Assembly (NCBI GenBank): GCA_945910005.1
Contig: OX246749.1
Span: forward strand, 28,585,183 to 28,649,182
DNA length: 64,000 nucleotides
From: Isoperla grammatica
Lineage: Eukaryota > Arthropoda > Insecta > Plecoptera > Perlodidae
Reading direction: 5' to 3'
Shown: piece after piece, positions 12,866 through 25,690 of the stretch
Layout: each line of letters opens with the position of its first letter
Numbering within the stretch: the first letter of the stretch is position 1
The notes under the pieces: model-generated
Told to the model about the DNA's origin: nothing
Databases searched by the model: none
What the model saw: the letters and a program-made list of their open reading frames with translations, nothing else
Translations under genes and position numbers: made by a program

Positions 12866-13230
12866 TGCACTTAAGGCCTGATGGGAACCAACCAGCAACT
12901 GACGTCACATCCAGACTACAACAATGGAGAAAATGAACAGAACTGATGAAAAATTATCACCTAGCTATCAAAAAAATAAATTTGCAACGTTATGAGGAGA
13001 AACAAGTATTATTCGATAATAAAGTTGTGTTAATACACACTTTTTTTAAGGTTTAAGGTTTTATTTTCCAAACTGTTATACCACAGATGGTTATACTAAG
13101 GATCGCTACCATTGGCCAGATTTATAAAACGTCGCCTCTCATTGGCTGGGCTAAGAATTTTAGTTATACGAGCTAACGTTGCTACAGTTTCCTTAAATCT
13201 TATATCTTTGGAAAGTGTGTAAACACCATA
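12866..13230 (+). mobile_element. MITE-family repeat without insertion (empty-site paralogue)
   Basis: Contains CAACTGACGTCACATCC, GACTACAACAATGGAG, TTGCAACGTTATGAGGAG and an ATTGGCTGGGC word. It is colinear, in opposite orientation, with the sequence on both sides of the MITE at 16,302-17,021 and so provides an empty site for that insertion. The exact ends of this family are not resolved. Confidence 0.6.
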
Positions 13231-13247
13231 ATGCATTTGGCTTGATT

Positions 13248-13297
13248 TCATTTATTAATAATAATAATAATTATAATAGTAATAAAAATAATAATTT

Positions 13298-13330
<33 letters not shown>

Positions 13331-13350
13331 CAACAATGGTAAAATTATTA
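13248..13350. repeat. Imperfect (TAA)n tract
   Basis: AAT-type trinucleotide repeat with scattered substitutions. It directly precedes a truncated R4-like 3' end. Confidence 0.85.
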
Positions 13351-13530
13351 ATAATACGACCGTACATAGCATCCACAGTTTGGTTTGAAAAAATAATATG
13401 GACAGTGATAAATTTAATTAGTTCTAAGTAGATTTTAATGAGGTGAACACATGGAAATACTTGACATTTATGTCCGTACAACATGTTTATGCCGGTTTTG
13501 ACCGAGTTTGTATATATTGCAACAATAAAA
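13351..13530 (+). mobile_element. R4-like family B 3' UTR fragment 1
   Basis: Starts ACGACCGTACATAGCATCC after (TAA)n and ends GCAACAATAAAATAATAAT. It includes ACATGGAAATACTTGAC, GTCCGTACAACATGTTTATG and CCGGTTTTGACCGAG, the same blocks that end the longer copies at 14,128, 23,046 and 27,195. It is a severe 5' truncation flanked by trinucleotide repeat on both sides. Confidence 0.8.
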
Positions 13531-13568
13531 TAATAATAATAATAATAATAATAATTATTATTATTATC

Positions 13569-13990
13569 GAGACAACATCCATCCTGACATGGTTTTCGTG
13601 GTTGTCCATTGTCCATAGAGTAGAATTACTAGGATGGCTTCGAGAAATCGGCCACGACCGTACACACAGTAACACGACGCAAAGAAGACACACACGAAGA
13701 CAACGCAAATAAGATCATATCAGTATGCAGTGTATACTATGAACAAGTACTAATAAGACAGAAACGACTGAAGTTGAACAAGGTACCTCATGGAAATACT
13801 TGACATTACATCTGTATCGTCCGTATAACATGTAAACACCGGCTTTGACCGAGATTGATGACTGTTTAAACTAGTAACATGTGATTAGTGAAGTTAAATA
13901 AGGTAGACACATGGAAATACTTGACATTACGTCCGTACAACATGTTAACGCCGGTTTTGACCGAGATTTTATGATTGTGATACATTCAAA
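13569..13990 (+). mobile_element. Diverged R4-like family B 3' UTR with internal duplication
   Basis: CATCCTGACATGGTTTTCG and AATCGGCCACGACCGTAC match the 3' UTR of family B with divergence. The terminal block (GGAAATACTTGACATTAC...CCGGCTTTGACCGAG) occurs twice, near 13,790-13,850 and 13,905-13,965. It ends at (TAA)n at about 13,992. Confidence 0.7.
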
Positions 13991-14053
13991 AAAAATAATA
14001 ATAATAATGCTAATAACAATAGAAATAATAAAAATAATAATATAATTAATAAC

Positions 14054-14127
<74 letters not shown>
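13991..14127. repeat. (TAA)n tract
   Basis: AAT repeat with a few interruptions, separating two R4-like 3' fragments. Confidence 0.95.
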
Positions 14128-14130
<3 letters not shown>

Positions 14131-14935
14131 TACAGACCAAACCATACATCACAATAGACCGGATATTATATTTATTGACAAGAAGAAACAAGAAACGATT
14201 TTAATTGATGTTGCCGTCCCTTTATGCCACAATGTAGAGACAACTTGGCGGGAAAAGATAAACAGATATAAGGAATTATCTATTGAAATAAAAGGTTGTG
14301 GAAGCAGAATAATGTAACTGTTATACCGTTAATTATATCAGCAAATGGCATTGTTCCACGTAAACTCCATGACAGTATTAAACTAATTGGTCTCCAACCG
14401 AACATATACATCGAGATGCAAAAAGCAATTATTTTGAACACGTGTAGGATAGTGCGAAAATTTTTGAACTAAGAAGAATGAAGACTTCAAGAAGTTCTCC
14501 ATCCCGATGGTGGTTTTCGTGGTTTCCACCGTACAAAGAGCGAATGCTGGGATGAGTACAAATCGGCCACGACCGTACATAGCATCCACAGTTCGGTTTG
14601 AAAAAATAATGTGGACAATGATATATTAAGTAGTATAGCCAAATGTGGGCATTTGAGAAGCAGAAGAAGAAGAAGAAGAAGAAGAAGAAGAAGAAGAAGA
14701 AGAAGAAGAAGAAGAAGAAGAAGAAGAAGAAGAAGAAGAAGAAGAAGAAGAAGAAGAAGAAGAAGAAGAAGAAGAAGAAGAAGAAGAAGAAGAAGAAGAA
14801 GAAGAAGAAGATATATTAAGTAGTTCTAAGTAGATTTTAATAAGGTAAACACATGGAAATACTTGACATTTGTGTCCGTACAACATGTTTATGCCGGTTT
14901 TGACCGAGTTTGTATGTATTGCAACAATAAAATAA
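14128..14935 (+). pseudogene. R4-like family B fragment, endonuclease end plus 3' UTR
   Basis: Starts in the restriction-like endonuclease region (HHNRPDII, then ILIDVAVP) directly after (TAA)n. It continues through TTWREKINRYKELSIEIK, where a one-base loss shifts the frame, to the conserved end (IPLIISANG, QPNIYIEMQKA). The 3' UTR carries a (GAA)n expansion at 14,661-14,812 flanked by duplicated GATATATTAAGTAG. It ends in (TAA)n. Confidence 0.82.
14661..14812. repeat. (GAA)n expansion inside LINE 3' UTR
   Basis: About 50 pure GAA triplets. The copy at 24,170-24,232 has a shorter, interrupted version at the same place. The copy at 28,500 lacks it and reads GATATATTAAGTAGTTCTAAG straight through. 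Confidence 0.9.
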
Positions 14936-14936
14936 A

Positions 14937-15007
<71 letters not shown>

Positions 15008-15014
15008 TAATAAT

Positions 15015-15065
<51 letters not shown>
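14936..15065. repeat. (TAA)n tract
   Basis: AAT repeat at the 3' end of the R4-like fragment, with minor interruptions. Confidence 0.95.
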
Positions 15066-16099
15066 CAATAATAAAATTAAAGTAAAAAAAGTAATAAAAA
15101 TGCCTTTATAACTTTATAAACAACAGAATACAAATTATTACACCAGTGTTAATATAAATATAAATATAAATATTATAATTATAATTTATAAATATTTAAA
15201 TGTTTTTAAACCCTAAACATCAAAGCTTAAATAAGTGTGTAAACCGAGCTTAAGGGTGCATTTGTAATCGACTTTTTGAGGTACTTGGCCTGCGTCGCCA
15301 ACTAACACAACAATTACCAATGGGGAATGTGCATGAATTTTCTACAGCTCTGAAAGTACGTGGAATATATTGTTATTCATCTTAAGATATCAGAAACCTA
15401 ATTTAAAAGTTTTAAAATTTACTCATTATACTTCTATAAATGTTCAATGATCTTGATTTTCTGTTTCCCGCACTATTATTTTTAAACGGTATGTGACGTC
15501 ACAATCCTTCAAAATCACTGCTAATATGAATGACTTTGCATATAACCTCCTTGGACTTTGCCACCGCCTCCTAGACGAAACAATCAAATTTTCAAGGTCA
15601 TCAAGCTAACCTCAAAATTTTTACTCGAGCCGTTGTCAAGTCTGCTTTATATGAATACAAACACCCAATATTTACTGATATTCTATGACAATAGGTTTGG
15701 TAGTATTGTTTTTATAGTAAATTGGGCTTCAAAATTAATTATTAGGTGAACTAGACATTAATTCGATTTTATATGATTTTGGATATGATAATTTCCAAAT
15801 AAGCGTTATTTTATTTATCATTTTATGATTGGTTGATTGCTGATACATGAAAAGTGACGTATGCCCCGTTTTTCCCACCATAAATATGTGTGAAAATTTC
15901 AGCTCGTTTTTATAAATGAAACTTTATTCTATGTCATCGAAATAAAATATTTTTGTATTCAGGAAGTTAATCCTAATGTAGTAAAATGCTAGAAAAAAAT
16001 GACGCATATTCCCCATTGTTTTAATTAATTGTAACTAAGTGTGAGGTTAGTCTGCGTAGTATAACACAGAGATATCAGATACGCCCTTACTGCTAAGAC
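15066..16099. other. Intergenic, no gene seen
   Basis: AT-rich sequence with no convincing open frame, splice-bounded exon or repeat structure. Confidence 0.5.
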
Positions 16100-17060
16100 T
16101 TCTAGCAACACTTAAATAGGTTTTAACAATGAAAAAATAAAAAGAATCGAGAAACAACAACAAAACAGACAACTTTCACAACGTTGTTACCTATCTCATC
16201 ATTAAAAGTGTGAGCAGTTCTATCGATGCACTGGTTTTCCTTCATAAAGTTGCAATTTTTATTTTGACAGCTGGTTGTTTATCAGTTCAAATGATTTGCT
16301 AAGGCCCGGTTTCACCAACGTATTTAAATCGGAGATTTGCTTGAACGGTGCCATCACCAACTTTTCATAAATAAATAATCTTTCATCCAGTGAAAATATT
16401 GTATATTGTTATATTTAAGAATTTAGTAATTAATAAGCGTCAGTTTTAGAGTAGATATAAAATAGCCTAACATTATTGCAAGCTTTACACTTGACAATAA
16501 CATATGTTTATAATTCATTCAATGATTCATATTCTAAAGTTTGCTACTTATTGTTACTTCGTCGCAACGTTCATTTGTTCTTGTAAATAAACATGAAATC
16601 AAAACAAAGACTCGACAGAAAGATCGAATATCCATTGTTGTGCTGATTTGAATACAGAGCATGGATTTCTTTTGAGATAATAAACTTCGGTCATGGCCTT
16701 CTGTATGCATTTTACGTAAGGATCCAATAATGCAAAACAAATTACTAAACACGTGTCAGACATTTATTGCCAATCTGAAAGAACTTTTGTTGGTGACGTA
16801 CTGAATACATTTTCTCGTTTTTCATGAAAATTAGTTTAAATACCAGTGATAACAGCTACTATTTTATAGCTACTCATAGCTGATACTAATTAATTACTCA
16901 ATTCTGGAATACAGCCACATGCAATGTTTTCAATACATGCAAAATTATTTGTTTATGTAAAGTTGGTGACGGCGCCGATCAAGCCAATCTCCGATTTAAA
17001 TACTTTGGTGAAACCGGGCCTTAATAGTTGTAGACCGGATGCGACGTCAGTTTCGGGTTT
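16100..17060 (-). mobile_element. MITE-family repeat interrupted by a second MITE
   Basis: The outer parts (about 16,130-16,299 and 17,024-17,060) form, once joined, a minus-strand copy of the family at 12,866-13,230. They contain ACTGACGTCGCATCCGG, CTACAACTATT, AGCTGTCAAAATAAAAATTG and CAACTTTATGAAGG. The inner 16,302-17,021 is the insertion described separately. Confidence 0.65.
16302..17021. mobile_element. 720-bp MITE with 60-bp TIRs and TA duplication
   Basis: TIRs begin AGGCCCGGTTTCACCAA on both ends and stay similar for about 60 bp, including ATTTAAATCGGAGATT. TA dinucleotides flank at 16,300-16,301 and 17,022-17,023. The paralogue at 12,866 shows the empty site. A TA duplication suggests a Tc1/mariner-like mobiliser. 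No transposase frame is inside. Confidence 0.85.
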
Positions 17061-17117
17061 CCAATTAATGAGTCAGTGTATAAAATAAAAATCATGATGT
17101 GACAAAGACAAGAGCGT

Positions 17118-17157
17118 AATAATAATAATGATAATAATAATAATAATAATAATAATT
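17118..17157. repeat. Short (TAA)n tract
   Basis: AAT repeat next to the 3' end of a degenerate minus-strand LINE. Confidence 0.9.
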
Positions 17158-18062
17158 TGTTTTTTATTATTATTTTGAAGTGAACCAACATACAACAAAA
17201 AATAGCATACATATGCCCCACTACGCCAAACAAGGCTTATCAGTGGGTCTATATTATACAAGAAGTATGTTTTAGCGGAAGGCACAATATAAATTAAAAT
17301 TACCAACTTATTCCTAGACAAAATACAACATAAAGAAACTATATAAAAGTAAATTTAGCAAAAAGTATGGAAACGATATAAGATAATAAATACATCAAGA
17401 TTTAGAATGAGCCGGAAACAGACTAAGATACTAAGATAGACATAATGAAATATTTTGAAGGTGGTGTGATTTTAATGTTGTCTTTATCAAGGATATCTTT
17501 TCTAATGAACCAACGTGATTGGACAGAGAATTGAACAATTTTGGTACCAAATATTTAAGGAAACGTTCCCCATGTTTCTTTCTTGTAATTGGAACCTCAA
17601 TCTTACCTTGACTTAAAGATCTTGTGGCCTGTGAATGAACGCGTACCAATTTATATATACTCTCAAAATAATATTTTAGCACCATTTGATAATTAAATAG
17701 CTCTTTTAGAGTCAATAAATAGCAATGTCTATATATTTCATGCATTTCGCTTGTATGATTTAATATATGCTTTGGGCAAACTATTTTGATAATTGAATTT
17801 TGCAACCTAACTAACACATCAACGTGGTACGCAGATGCATTACCCCATTAGAGCAAAGCGTAAGAGATTACCGATTCAGCTAATGCAATGTAAACTTATC
17901 TTAAAAGATTATCAGATACGACTGGTTTTAATTTATATAACTGATATGCACAAGAACGGAGTTTTGAAGAAATGTAATCGAAAAGCGGCTTAAATGAAAA
18001 ATCTCTATCGATAACCAATCCCAAATCCACAGCTTCTATTTGCTGCGTACACCCACAGTACC
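17158..18062 (-). pseudogene. Jockey-superfamily LINE fragment, RT thumb to C terminus
   Basis: On the minus strand, reading from about 18,050: VDLGLVIDRDFSFKPLFDY, SSKLRSCAYQLYKLKP, then WGNASAYHVDVLVRLQNSII and the tail to 17,431. Two in-frame TAA stops interrupt it near 17,880 and 17,835. The pattern (GL.ID..., K...Y.L..LK, LQ...I.I) is the region after the RT palm in Jockey/CR1-type elements. It is truncated at 5' exactly at a (TTA)n tract and is dead. Confidence 0.7.
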
Positions 18063-18067
18063 CCCAC

Positions 18068-18103
<36 letters not shown>

Positions 18104-18105
18104 TA
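18063..18105. repeat. (AAT)n tract, left target side of R4-like insertion
   Basis: About 13 AAT triplets between the Jockey-type fragment and the inverted segment of R4-like family A. Confidence 0.92.
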
Positions 18106-20448
18106 GTTGTGATGTTATTGTCAGAGGGCACCGCTACATCCACCATAATACATTGTCTATTCTCATGATCTTTAGTAATTATGTCTGGCTTATTATGCTG
18201 AATATATCGATCTGTGTAGACTTGACTATCCCAGAGTAATGTTATTGAGCCTTGATGTATTGTACTTATTGGATGATACTCGTACCAATTAGTACAAACA
18301 TCTATATTATAGAAACGACATATATCCCAGTGCAGACGTGCACAAACCCGGTTATGTCGCTCTATATACTCATGTTTGGCCAAAATTGGGCAACCTGATA
18401 CAATGTGGTCCACTGTCTCATTAAATTGTTTACAAAGACGACAATGAGCATCAGTTCGGGTCTTATAAATTTTTTTCTCAATATATCTGGTTTTCAATGC
18501 TTGGTCTTGGGCTGCAATCAGAAGGCTTTCAGTCTCTCCTTTAAGATCTCCTTGCTTGAGCCAAGTGAATGTATCCATCTTACTGTAATCTTCTTGTTCA
18601 ATTTTTCGGAGAAACTGTCCATGCATCATTTTGGATTTCCATTTCTCCGTACCAAGAAGTTGCAGTTGATGTTTAACATTCATTCTCAAACATCGGATTT
18701 GTTCTTTTAGGGATTGATTGTTACGTTGAAGTGAGTACTGAAGTTCTTCTTGAAATTTGATCGCTCTTTTAGTAATGGATGATGTGTTTGGTTTCTCGTG
18801 ATCATAATCATTCATAATCTCAACATATCTATCATTTTCTTTATTTTCCAGGTATGCTCGTAATCCGATGATAGCTATTTTAAAAATAGATTCAATCTTT
18901 AAGAGTCCCCTTCCGCCTTCTGATCTAGAAATGTACAACCTCTCAGTTTCAGCACGGGGATGATGCATTCCATACATAGTTAGAAGCTTTCTGGTTTTAC
19001 GGTCTATATTAAGAATCTCCTCTAATCTCCAATCTATGATACCAAAACTGTAGTGTAACACAGGTACCGCATAGGCTCCTATGGCCAACATTTTGTTACG
19101 CGCATTCAATTCGGATTTTAAAATTAATCTTATTCTTTTCCGATATTCAAGAATCAATTTGTTTTTCATGGTGTTGTGTTGAGTTCCTTCTGACTCTTCT
19201 ACTCCCAAATATTTATATGAATTATCGCCAAGGTCTTGGATAATAGTTTGATCGTCCAATTCAATATTATTACTTGATGTTAACTTCCCAGCCTTGAATG
19301 TTGCTATTGCACACTTTTCAATTCCAAATTCCATTTTAATGTCATCACTAAAGATTTTTACTGTACTTAACAATTTTTCAATATCCTTTTCATTTTTTGC
19401 AAATAATTTAAGATCATCCATATATAGAAGATGTTCAATTTTCCCTTTTCCTTTGATTAATGTATATCCAAGTCCAGTCTTATTAAGTTCCGTACTTAGT
19501 GGTATCAAAAACATACAAAATAGTAATGGTGATAAAGAGTCTCCTTGAAAAATGCCCTTTTTAATTTTAACTTTGTTAGAGACGACGGTTTCTTGTTCAC
19601 TGTTTAGTCTCATTGTTGTGCTCCACTGACTCATCATCTGCTTACAAAAGTTGACTAATGTTGGATTAATATGATACATCTGAAGCACGGCAAGAATCCA
19701 GCTGTGAGGCACGCTGTCGTAAGCTTTCTTGTAATCTATCCACGCCATGCTAAGGTTTTTCTCCTTCCTTTTACTATCTTCCATAATTGTTTTGCTTACT
19801 AATAAATGATCTTTGCTCCCATATGTTCCTGTACAACATCCTTTCTGTTCTAGAGGTAATATTTTGTTGTCATTAAGAAAATTTGCCATACGTTTGGTAA
19901 TGATAGATGATAATAATTTGTAAGTTGTTGGAAGGCAGGTGATTGGTCCATAGTTCTTTGGTAGGGTAGTTTCTTCTGTCTTTGGTAACAAAGAGGTGAC
20001 ACCTTCAGTTAGCCACTGAGGCACTTCTTCTGGGTGGGTAATCATTGAGTTGAATATATCAGCAAGAATAGTATGAGTGCAAGTAAACCTAATAAGCCAA
20101 AAATTCTGGATTCCATCTATTCCTAGTGATTTCCAAGTAGCAGTTTTCTTCACATTGACAGTAACTTCTTCTGCAGTTATTAACCCCCATTCCATAATAG
20201 GAAGGTCCTCACATTCCCTTTCACATCTACGTATCCATTCAGCTTTCGTATTATGCTCTTGTTCGTTTTCCCATATTCCCTTCCAAAAATGTTCAATATC
20301 TTCCTTCGCTGGGGGAATCTTAACTGTAATCGTCCGTTTACCCAATTCTCTATAGAATCTACCCGTGTCTTCTCTAAACATCTTGTTTTGTCTGTACTGC
20401 AACGTCCTTTTCTCGTATCGGCGTATTCGTTGAGCCTTTGCAAGTGCG
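18106..20448 (-). pseudogene. R4/Dong-like RT and endonuclease, inverted 5' segment (family A)
   Basis: About 780 codons open on the minus strand. From the N end: LAKAQRIRRYEKR near 20,420, then FWKGIWENEQEHN, KNYGPITCLPTTYKLL, AWIDYKKAYDSVPHSWI, GIFQGDSLSPLLFC and YMDD (19,413-19,424). A CX2CX8HX4C zinc motif follows (18,391-18,444), then an RLE core KPDI...MVDVAVPSD. This order, RT then zinc motif then restriction-like endonuclease, marks the RLE-type LINEs (R2/R4/NeSL group); wording and TAA-rich context favour R4/Dong. The frame runs off into (TAA)n after NNITT, and the missing C terminus is on the plus strand at 20,449-20,660. The apparent start upstream of about 20,450 is antisense to that segment, so it is not native. 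Confidence 0.8.
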
Positions 20449-20660
20449 CAGAAGAAAACCAAATACAAAGACTTACAAATTGAAACCCAGAGAATGTGGG
20501 GGATGCGGACAAAGGTAATCCCGATCATAATTGGAGCGACAGGTGCCATCAGCAAAACATTTCAAAATTATTTAGAAGATATACCAGGACAACATAACAC
20601 AAGGGAACTACAGAAGACAGCCATTCTGGGTACTGCTCGCATTTTGAGAAAGGTTCTATA
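20449..20660 (+). pseudogene. R4-like family A C-terminal segment, direct orientation
   Basis: The plus-strand frame KTKYKDLQIETQRMWGMRTK, then VIPIIIGATGAISK, QNYLEDIPGQHNTREL and GTARILRKVL, ends at a stop near 20,660. This is the usual C terminus of RLE-type elements and continues the protein broken at NNITT on the other strand. It is homologous to the family B end (VIPLIISANGIVPRKL...). Together with the inverted 18,106-20,448 it makes one element. Confidence 0.82.
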
Positions 20661-21190
<530 letters not shown>

Positions 21191-22817
21191 ATTCATTTCA
21201 TTTCATTTCATTTCATTTATTTCACTGACACAAAAATACATATATACTTATTTTGACATAAGACCACCATGAGTACTTTACTCGCGCGGTGGTTAGCTCA
21301 CAATGTCATTAAAACAATAGTTATTTGCTGTGCCGCCACCTACTAATAACCACATAACATATACACACAACTAAAAACTAAAAACTAAAAACTAAAACAT
21401 TTAAAATGTAAAACTACACATAGATATTAAAACAGCATTTGCATCACTCAATTAAAAAAGTATCTGTTGAATTGATTTGCTTTAAAACATCCCTAGCTTT
21501 CATTTTGAAATTACTTAGAGTCATCCTAGCATTAAAGTCAGGCATACACTTAACCATTATGTTAAAAAGAGTTGGTCCTCTGTATGACAGTTGATTGCGA
21601 GCATTTGACATAACAAACTTTGGGACATTAATTTTATACAATGTAGCTTGTCTTGTATTAGAGGAACTGACCACTGGTTCATATGAACAAGAATTATTAA
21701 AAACATACATGACAGTCTTAAAAATATACAAATGTTTCAAAGGTAAAATACATAACATCGAATATAGAAAAGTGGTGGAATCTCCTTTCCGCATATTACA
21801 GATAGTTGTAAGTGCAAAGTTCTGTGACGTAATTAATGGGTGTAACTTGCTAGCAGAGGCACCTCCCCAGTGCACAATTCCATATTGCAGGTTACTCTGA
21901 TACAACGCAAAATACAACTGCCGCAACACCTCCACTGGCATAAATTTCCTCATGTGATAAAACAAAAGTATTATAGGCCTGATTTTATACTGTAAATAAT
22001 TTATGTGATCATACCAATGTAACGCCGAGTCAATGAATACACCCAGGTATTTAATGGATTCGCACCTTTCAATTTCACAACAATTACAGATAGCAGATGT
22101 ACAGCCTGGGAAGTGATATTTTATCGTCAAATTAGGTATTGCCAGATCCTCTTTAAAACGGAAAATTATGAACTTAGTTTTTGAAATATTTAGAACAAGT
22201 TTATTGAGACCAAAGAAGACGGACAACACACGCATGTCTTCATTTATAAGTGCCTCAAGAATACTGTACGATATTTAGAAAGAGCCAGTGCTGAGTCATC
22301 GGCAAAAATTGTGACTTTAGAATATAGTGGCAAGTAAAAGAGTTCGTTTATAAAAATGAGAAAAATTACAGGACCTAGAACTGACCCTTGTGGTACACCA
22401 TGAGTCACAATCTTCGTCGAGCTACACAGCCCTTTGATCATTACCCTTTGCAATCTATTCGACAAATAAGAACTAAACCACTTTCCAATAACACCTCTGA
22501 TACCACAATGATAAAGCTTGTCCAAAACAAGTTCATGCGACACCATGTCAAACGCCTTGGCAAGATCTAAATATACAGCTAAAGTTTTATGTCCCTTTTC
22601 CAATGACGCTGTTATAAATCGCACATGGTTATCAATAGCCATATCGCAATTTCGATTAGGTAAAAATCCAAATTGATCAGGAGAAAAGAAGTTAACACAT
22701 GTTTAAAATTGCATGACCCTATTCTTTACACAAATTTCTAAAATTGTTGATACTGTAGGAAGAACAGATATCGGACGGTAATTGTTTACTTCAGCCTTAC
22801 TCCCTGATTTGAATATT
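21191..22817 (-). pseudogene. Jockey-superfamily LINE, 5'-truncated in RT
   Basis: On the minus strand the coding part begins at the (TAA)n border with PPIFKSGSKAEVNNYRPISV. It contains DLAKAFDMVSHELVLDKLY, GVPQGSVLGPVIFL and FADDSALA, then (after a frame change near 22,240) NISKTKFIIFR, SIKYLGVFIDSALHW, and a C terminus to 21,444. An in-frame stop lies in the RT N part near 22,705. The 3' end is a simple tail, (AAATG)n on the sense strand, at 21,191-21,226. The motifs are those of the Jockey/CR1/L2 group. It is 5'-truncated and inactive. Confidence 0.82.
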
Positions 22818-23045
<228 letters not shown>

Positions 23046-24350
23046 TAATAATTCTAAGAAAGTACTTTTATACAAAATGCCCACATTCACAACTTCATAG
23101 AGCTATAGTATCGGCAGACAAGTCGCTCTCTCCCCTCAATTTAAATGACGGAAATTTAAACTTGCTTCAAAAACTAAATTCTGACACAGCAAAAGAGATC
23201 AGAATATCAGAAAAGACGTTACATAGCAGACATTATAAAGAACTTCTTAAGGATAACGTCGATAGGGTAGCATCGAACAAATGGTTAACGTCCGGGGACA
23301 TTTTCAGCGAAACAGAGGGATTTATGATCGCTATTCAAGATAAAGTAATCAAGACTAACAATTACAAAAAATACATACTGAAAGACGTCACAGTGCAAGA
23401 TAAATGTAGAAAATGTAATATGAAGGGCGAAACAATTGAACATATCGTATCTGGGTGCAAAATGCTTTGTCAAACAGATTATCTTCATAGGCATAACCAA
23501 GTTGCAAACATTGTACATCAAAAATTAGCCATGAAGTATAAACTTATAAACACAACCACTGCATATTACAAATACAAGCCTGAAAAGGTATTAGATAGTA
23601 AAAACTACAAATTAAATTACGACCGGGCAGTTATAACAGACCAAACCATACATCACAATAGACCGGATATTATATTTATTGACAAGAAGAAACAAGAAAC
23701 TATTTCCAACATTTTTTTTATTTTTTATTTATGCCACAATGTAGAGACAACTTGGCGGGAAAAGATAAACAGATATAAGGAATTATCAATTGAAATAAAA
23801 AGGTTGTGGAAGCAGAATAATGTAACTGTTATACCGTTAATTATATCAGCAAATGGCATTGTTCCACGTTAACTCCATGACAGTATTAAACTAATTGGTC
23901 TCCAACCGAACATATACATCGAGATGCAAAAAGCAATTATTTTGAACACGTGTAGGATAGAGCGAAAATTTTTGAACTAAGAAAAATGAAGACTTCAAGA
24001 AGTTCTTCATCCCGATGGTGGTTTTTCGTGGTTTCCACCGTACAAAGAGCGAATGCTGGGATGAGTACAAATCGGCCACGACCGTACATAGCATCACAGT
24101 TCGGTTTGGAAAAAATAATGTGGACAATGATATATTAAGTAGTATAGCCAAATGTGGGCATTTGAGAAGCAGAAGCAGAAGAAGAAGAAGAAGAAGAACA
24201 AGAAGAACAAGAAGAAGAAGTAGAAGAAGATATATTAAGTAGTTCTAAGTAGATTTCAATAAGGTAAACACATGGAAATACTTGACATTTGTGTCCGTAC
24301 AACATGTTTATGCCGGTTTTGACCGAGTTTGTATGTATTGCAACAATAAA
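23046..24350 (+). pseudogene. R4-like family B copy, endonuclease lesion
   Basis: 5'-truncated at (TAA)n. Frame: KVLLYKMPTFTTS region, then LNSDTAKEIRISEKTLHSRH, SGDIFSETEGFMIAIQDKV and the zinc motif CRKCNMKGETIEHIVSGC (CX2CX8HX4C), then RPDIIFIDKK. The conserved DVAVP after it is replaced by a T-rich run (ISNIFFIFY), removing an expected catalytic Asp of the RLE. TTWREKINRYKEL follows. A TAA stop at about 23,869 replaces the Lys after IVPR in the sister copies. The 3' UTR carries an interrupted GAA block at 24,170-24,232 and ends at (TAA)n. Confidence 0.83.
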
Positions 24351-24382
24351 ATAATAATAATAATAATAATAATAAAAATAAA

Positions 24383-24460
<78 letters not shown>

Positions 24461-24461
24461 C

Positions 24462-24499
<38 letters not shown>

Positions 24500-24525
24500 T
24501 TTATAATAATAATAATAATAATAAC

Positions 24526-24561
<36 letters not shown>

Positions 24562-24575
24562 TATAATAATATTAT
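24351..24575. repeat. (TAA)n tract
   Basis: AAT repeat with interruptions after the family B 3' end. Confidence 0.95.
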
Positions 24576-25690
24576 CTGTTTATTCAACATTCGACTAGTA
24601 CAAAATACAAATATTGGTTTCGTCAAGATTCTAGGAAGGTATTTAAATAAAGGCCTTTATAAAGGTAAGAAATTGAGTAGCCTAAGATAAGATGAAGGTT
24701 AAACAAGTTGATACAAAGAATAAAATAATATAAAAAACATAAGATGGTTCCGAAGTAGCACAAACAAGTAATAACATAAACAGATAGTGAAAAAAAGGCT
24801 GGTAGCCTACAGAAGAGTTACGGATGAAATCAAAAAGTGTCAAGATCGATGTACAATATGGTACTGTTTTTGGTGGAGGCATAGGCTTAAGACCTAGTTA
24901 AAAATGTGGATGCAAAAATAACGATACAGATTATTGAATATAAATACACTCGTAGGTATCATAATATTATATTGAAAATCAATTGACATCAGGCGAGGAG
25001 TAGAGTAAATACATTTACTACATGTCAAGCAAATACTGACATTGTTAACTGACTGTGGGCCTACTGGTATAAATATGTATTAACAAGCAGGCTCACTCAC
25101 GGAGGTAGTCTTTTATGGAGTAAAAGCTGTTGGATAAGAGAAATGTTTTCAGGTTGTGTTTGAAGGAGGGCAGGGTGGTAGATGTTTTAATGAGGTTGTG
25201 GAGCTTATTGTAGAGGGTGGATGAAAGGTATTCAGGGCCTTGAGAAAAAAGAGTAAGGTTGTGGGAAGGTCTGTGGACTTGGAGTCTGGCTCTGGTGTTA
25301 TGGAAGTGTATTGAGGTATTAAGACGGAAGAGATTTGGGTTGGTGCGGACAAATATTGCAGTGGATTGGATCAGGGTGCATGCCAGCGTAGTATTCCCAG
25401 ATTCTTGAAAAGATCTCTGCATGAATGTTTCCTGGACACACCAGCAATGATACGCACAACTCTCTTTTGGAGGCTAAATATTCTATTGGCATGGTGAGAG
25501 GCTCCCCAAAGATGCATAGGATAAGTGGGAGTAGACATGGGCAAAGTAAAGTAGCACAAGGACGGGGGTTTGCACTATTTGTTGAAGCTTTCTAATCAAG
25601 TAGCACCCAGATAAGATCTTGTTGGCGACATGATTGACGTGGTAAAACCAGTCAAGGTTCTCATTATGCAATCGTCCGAAGGTTAGAAGA
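24576..25690 (-). pseudogene. Jockey-superfamily LINE C-terminal remnant
   Basis: Minus-strand pieces in shifting frames: LDWFYHVNHVANKILSGCYL and LLYFAHVYSHLSYAS (25,671-25,500), LWGASHHANRIFSLQKRVVR with IIAGVSRKHSCRDLFKNLGI (25,510-25,390), and HFHNTRARLQVHRPSHNLTL to SNSFYSIKDYL (25,320-25,095). This is the usual order after the RT palm in Jockey-type LINEs. At least two frameshifts. The tail side borders (TAA)n. Confidence 0.75.

Noticed and set aside
20450..20555. N-terminal extension of the 839-codon minus-strand frame
   Set aside because: This part is antisense to the plus-strand C-terminal segment of the same element; it is a by-product of the inversion.
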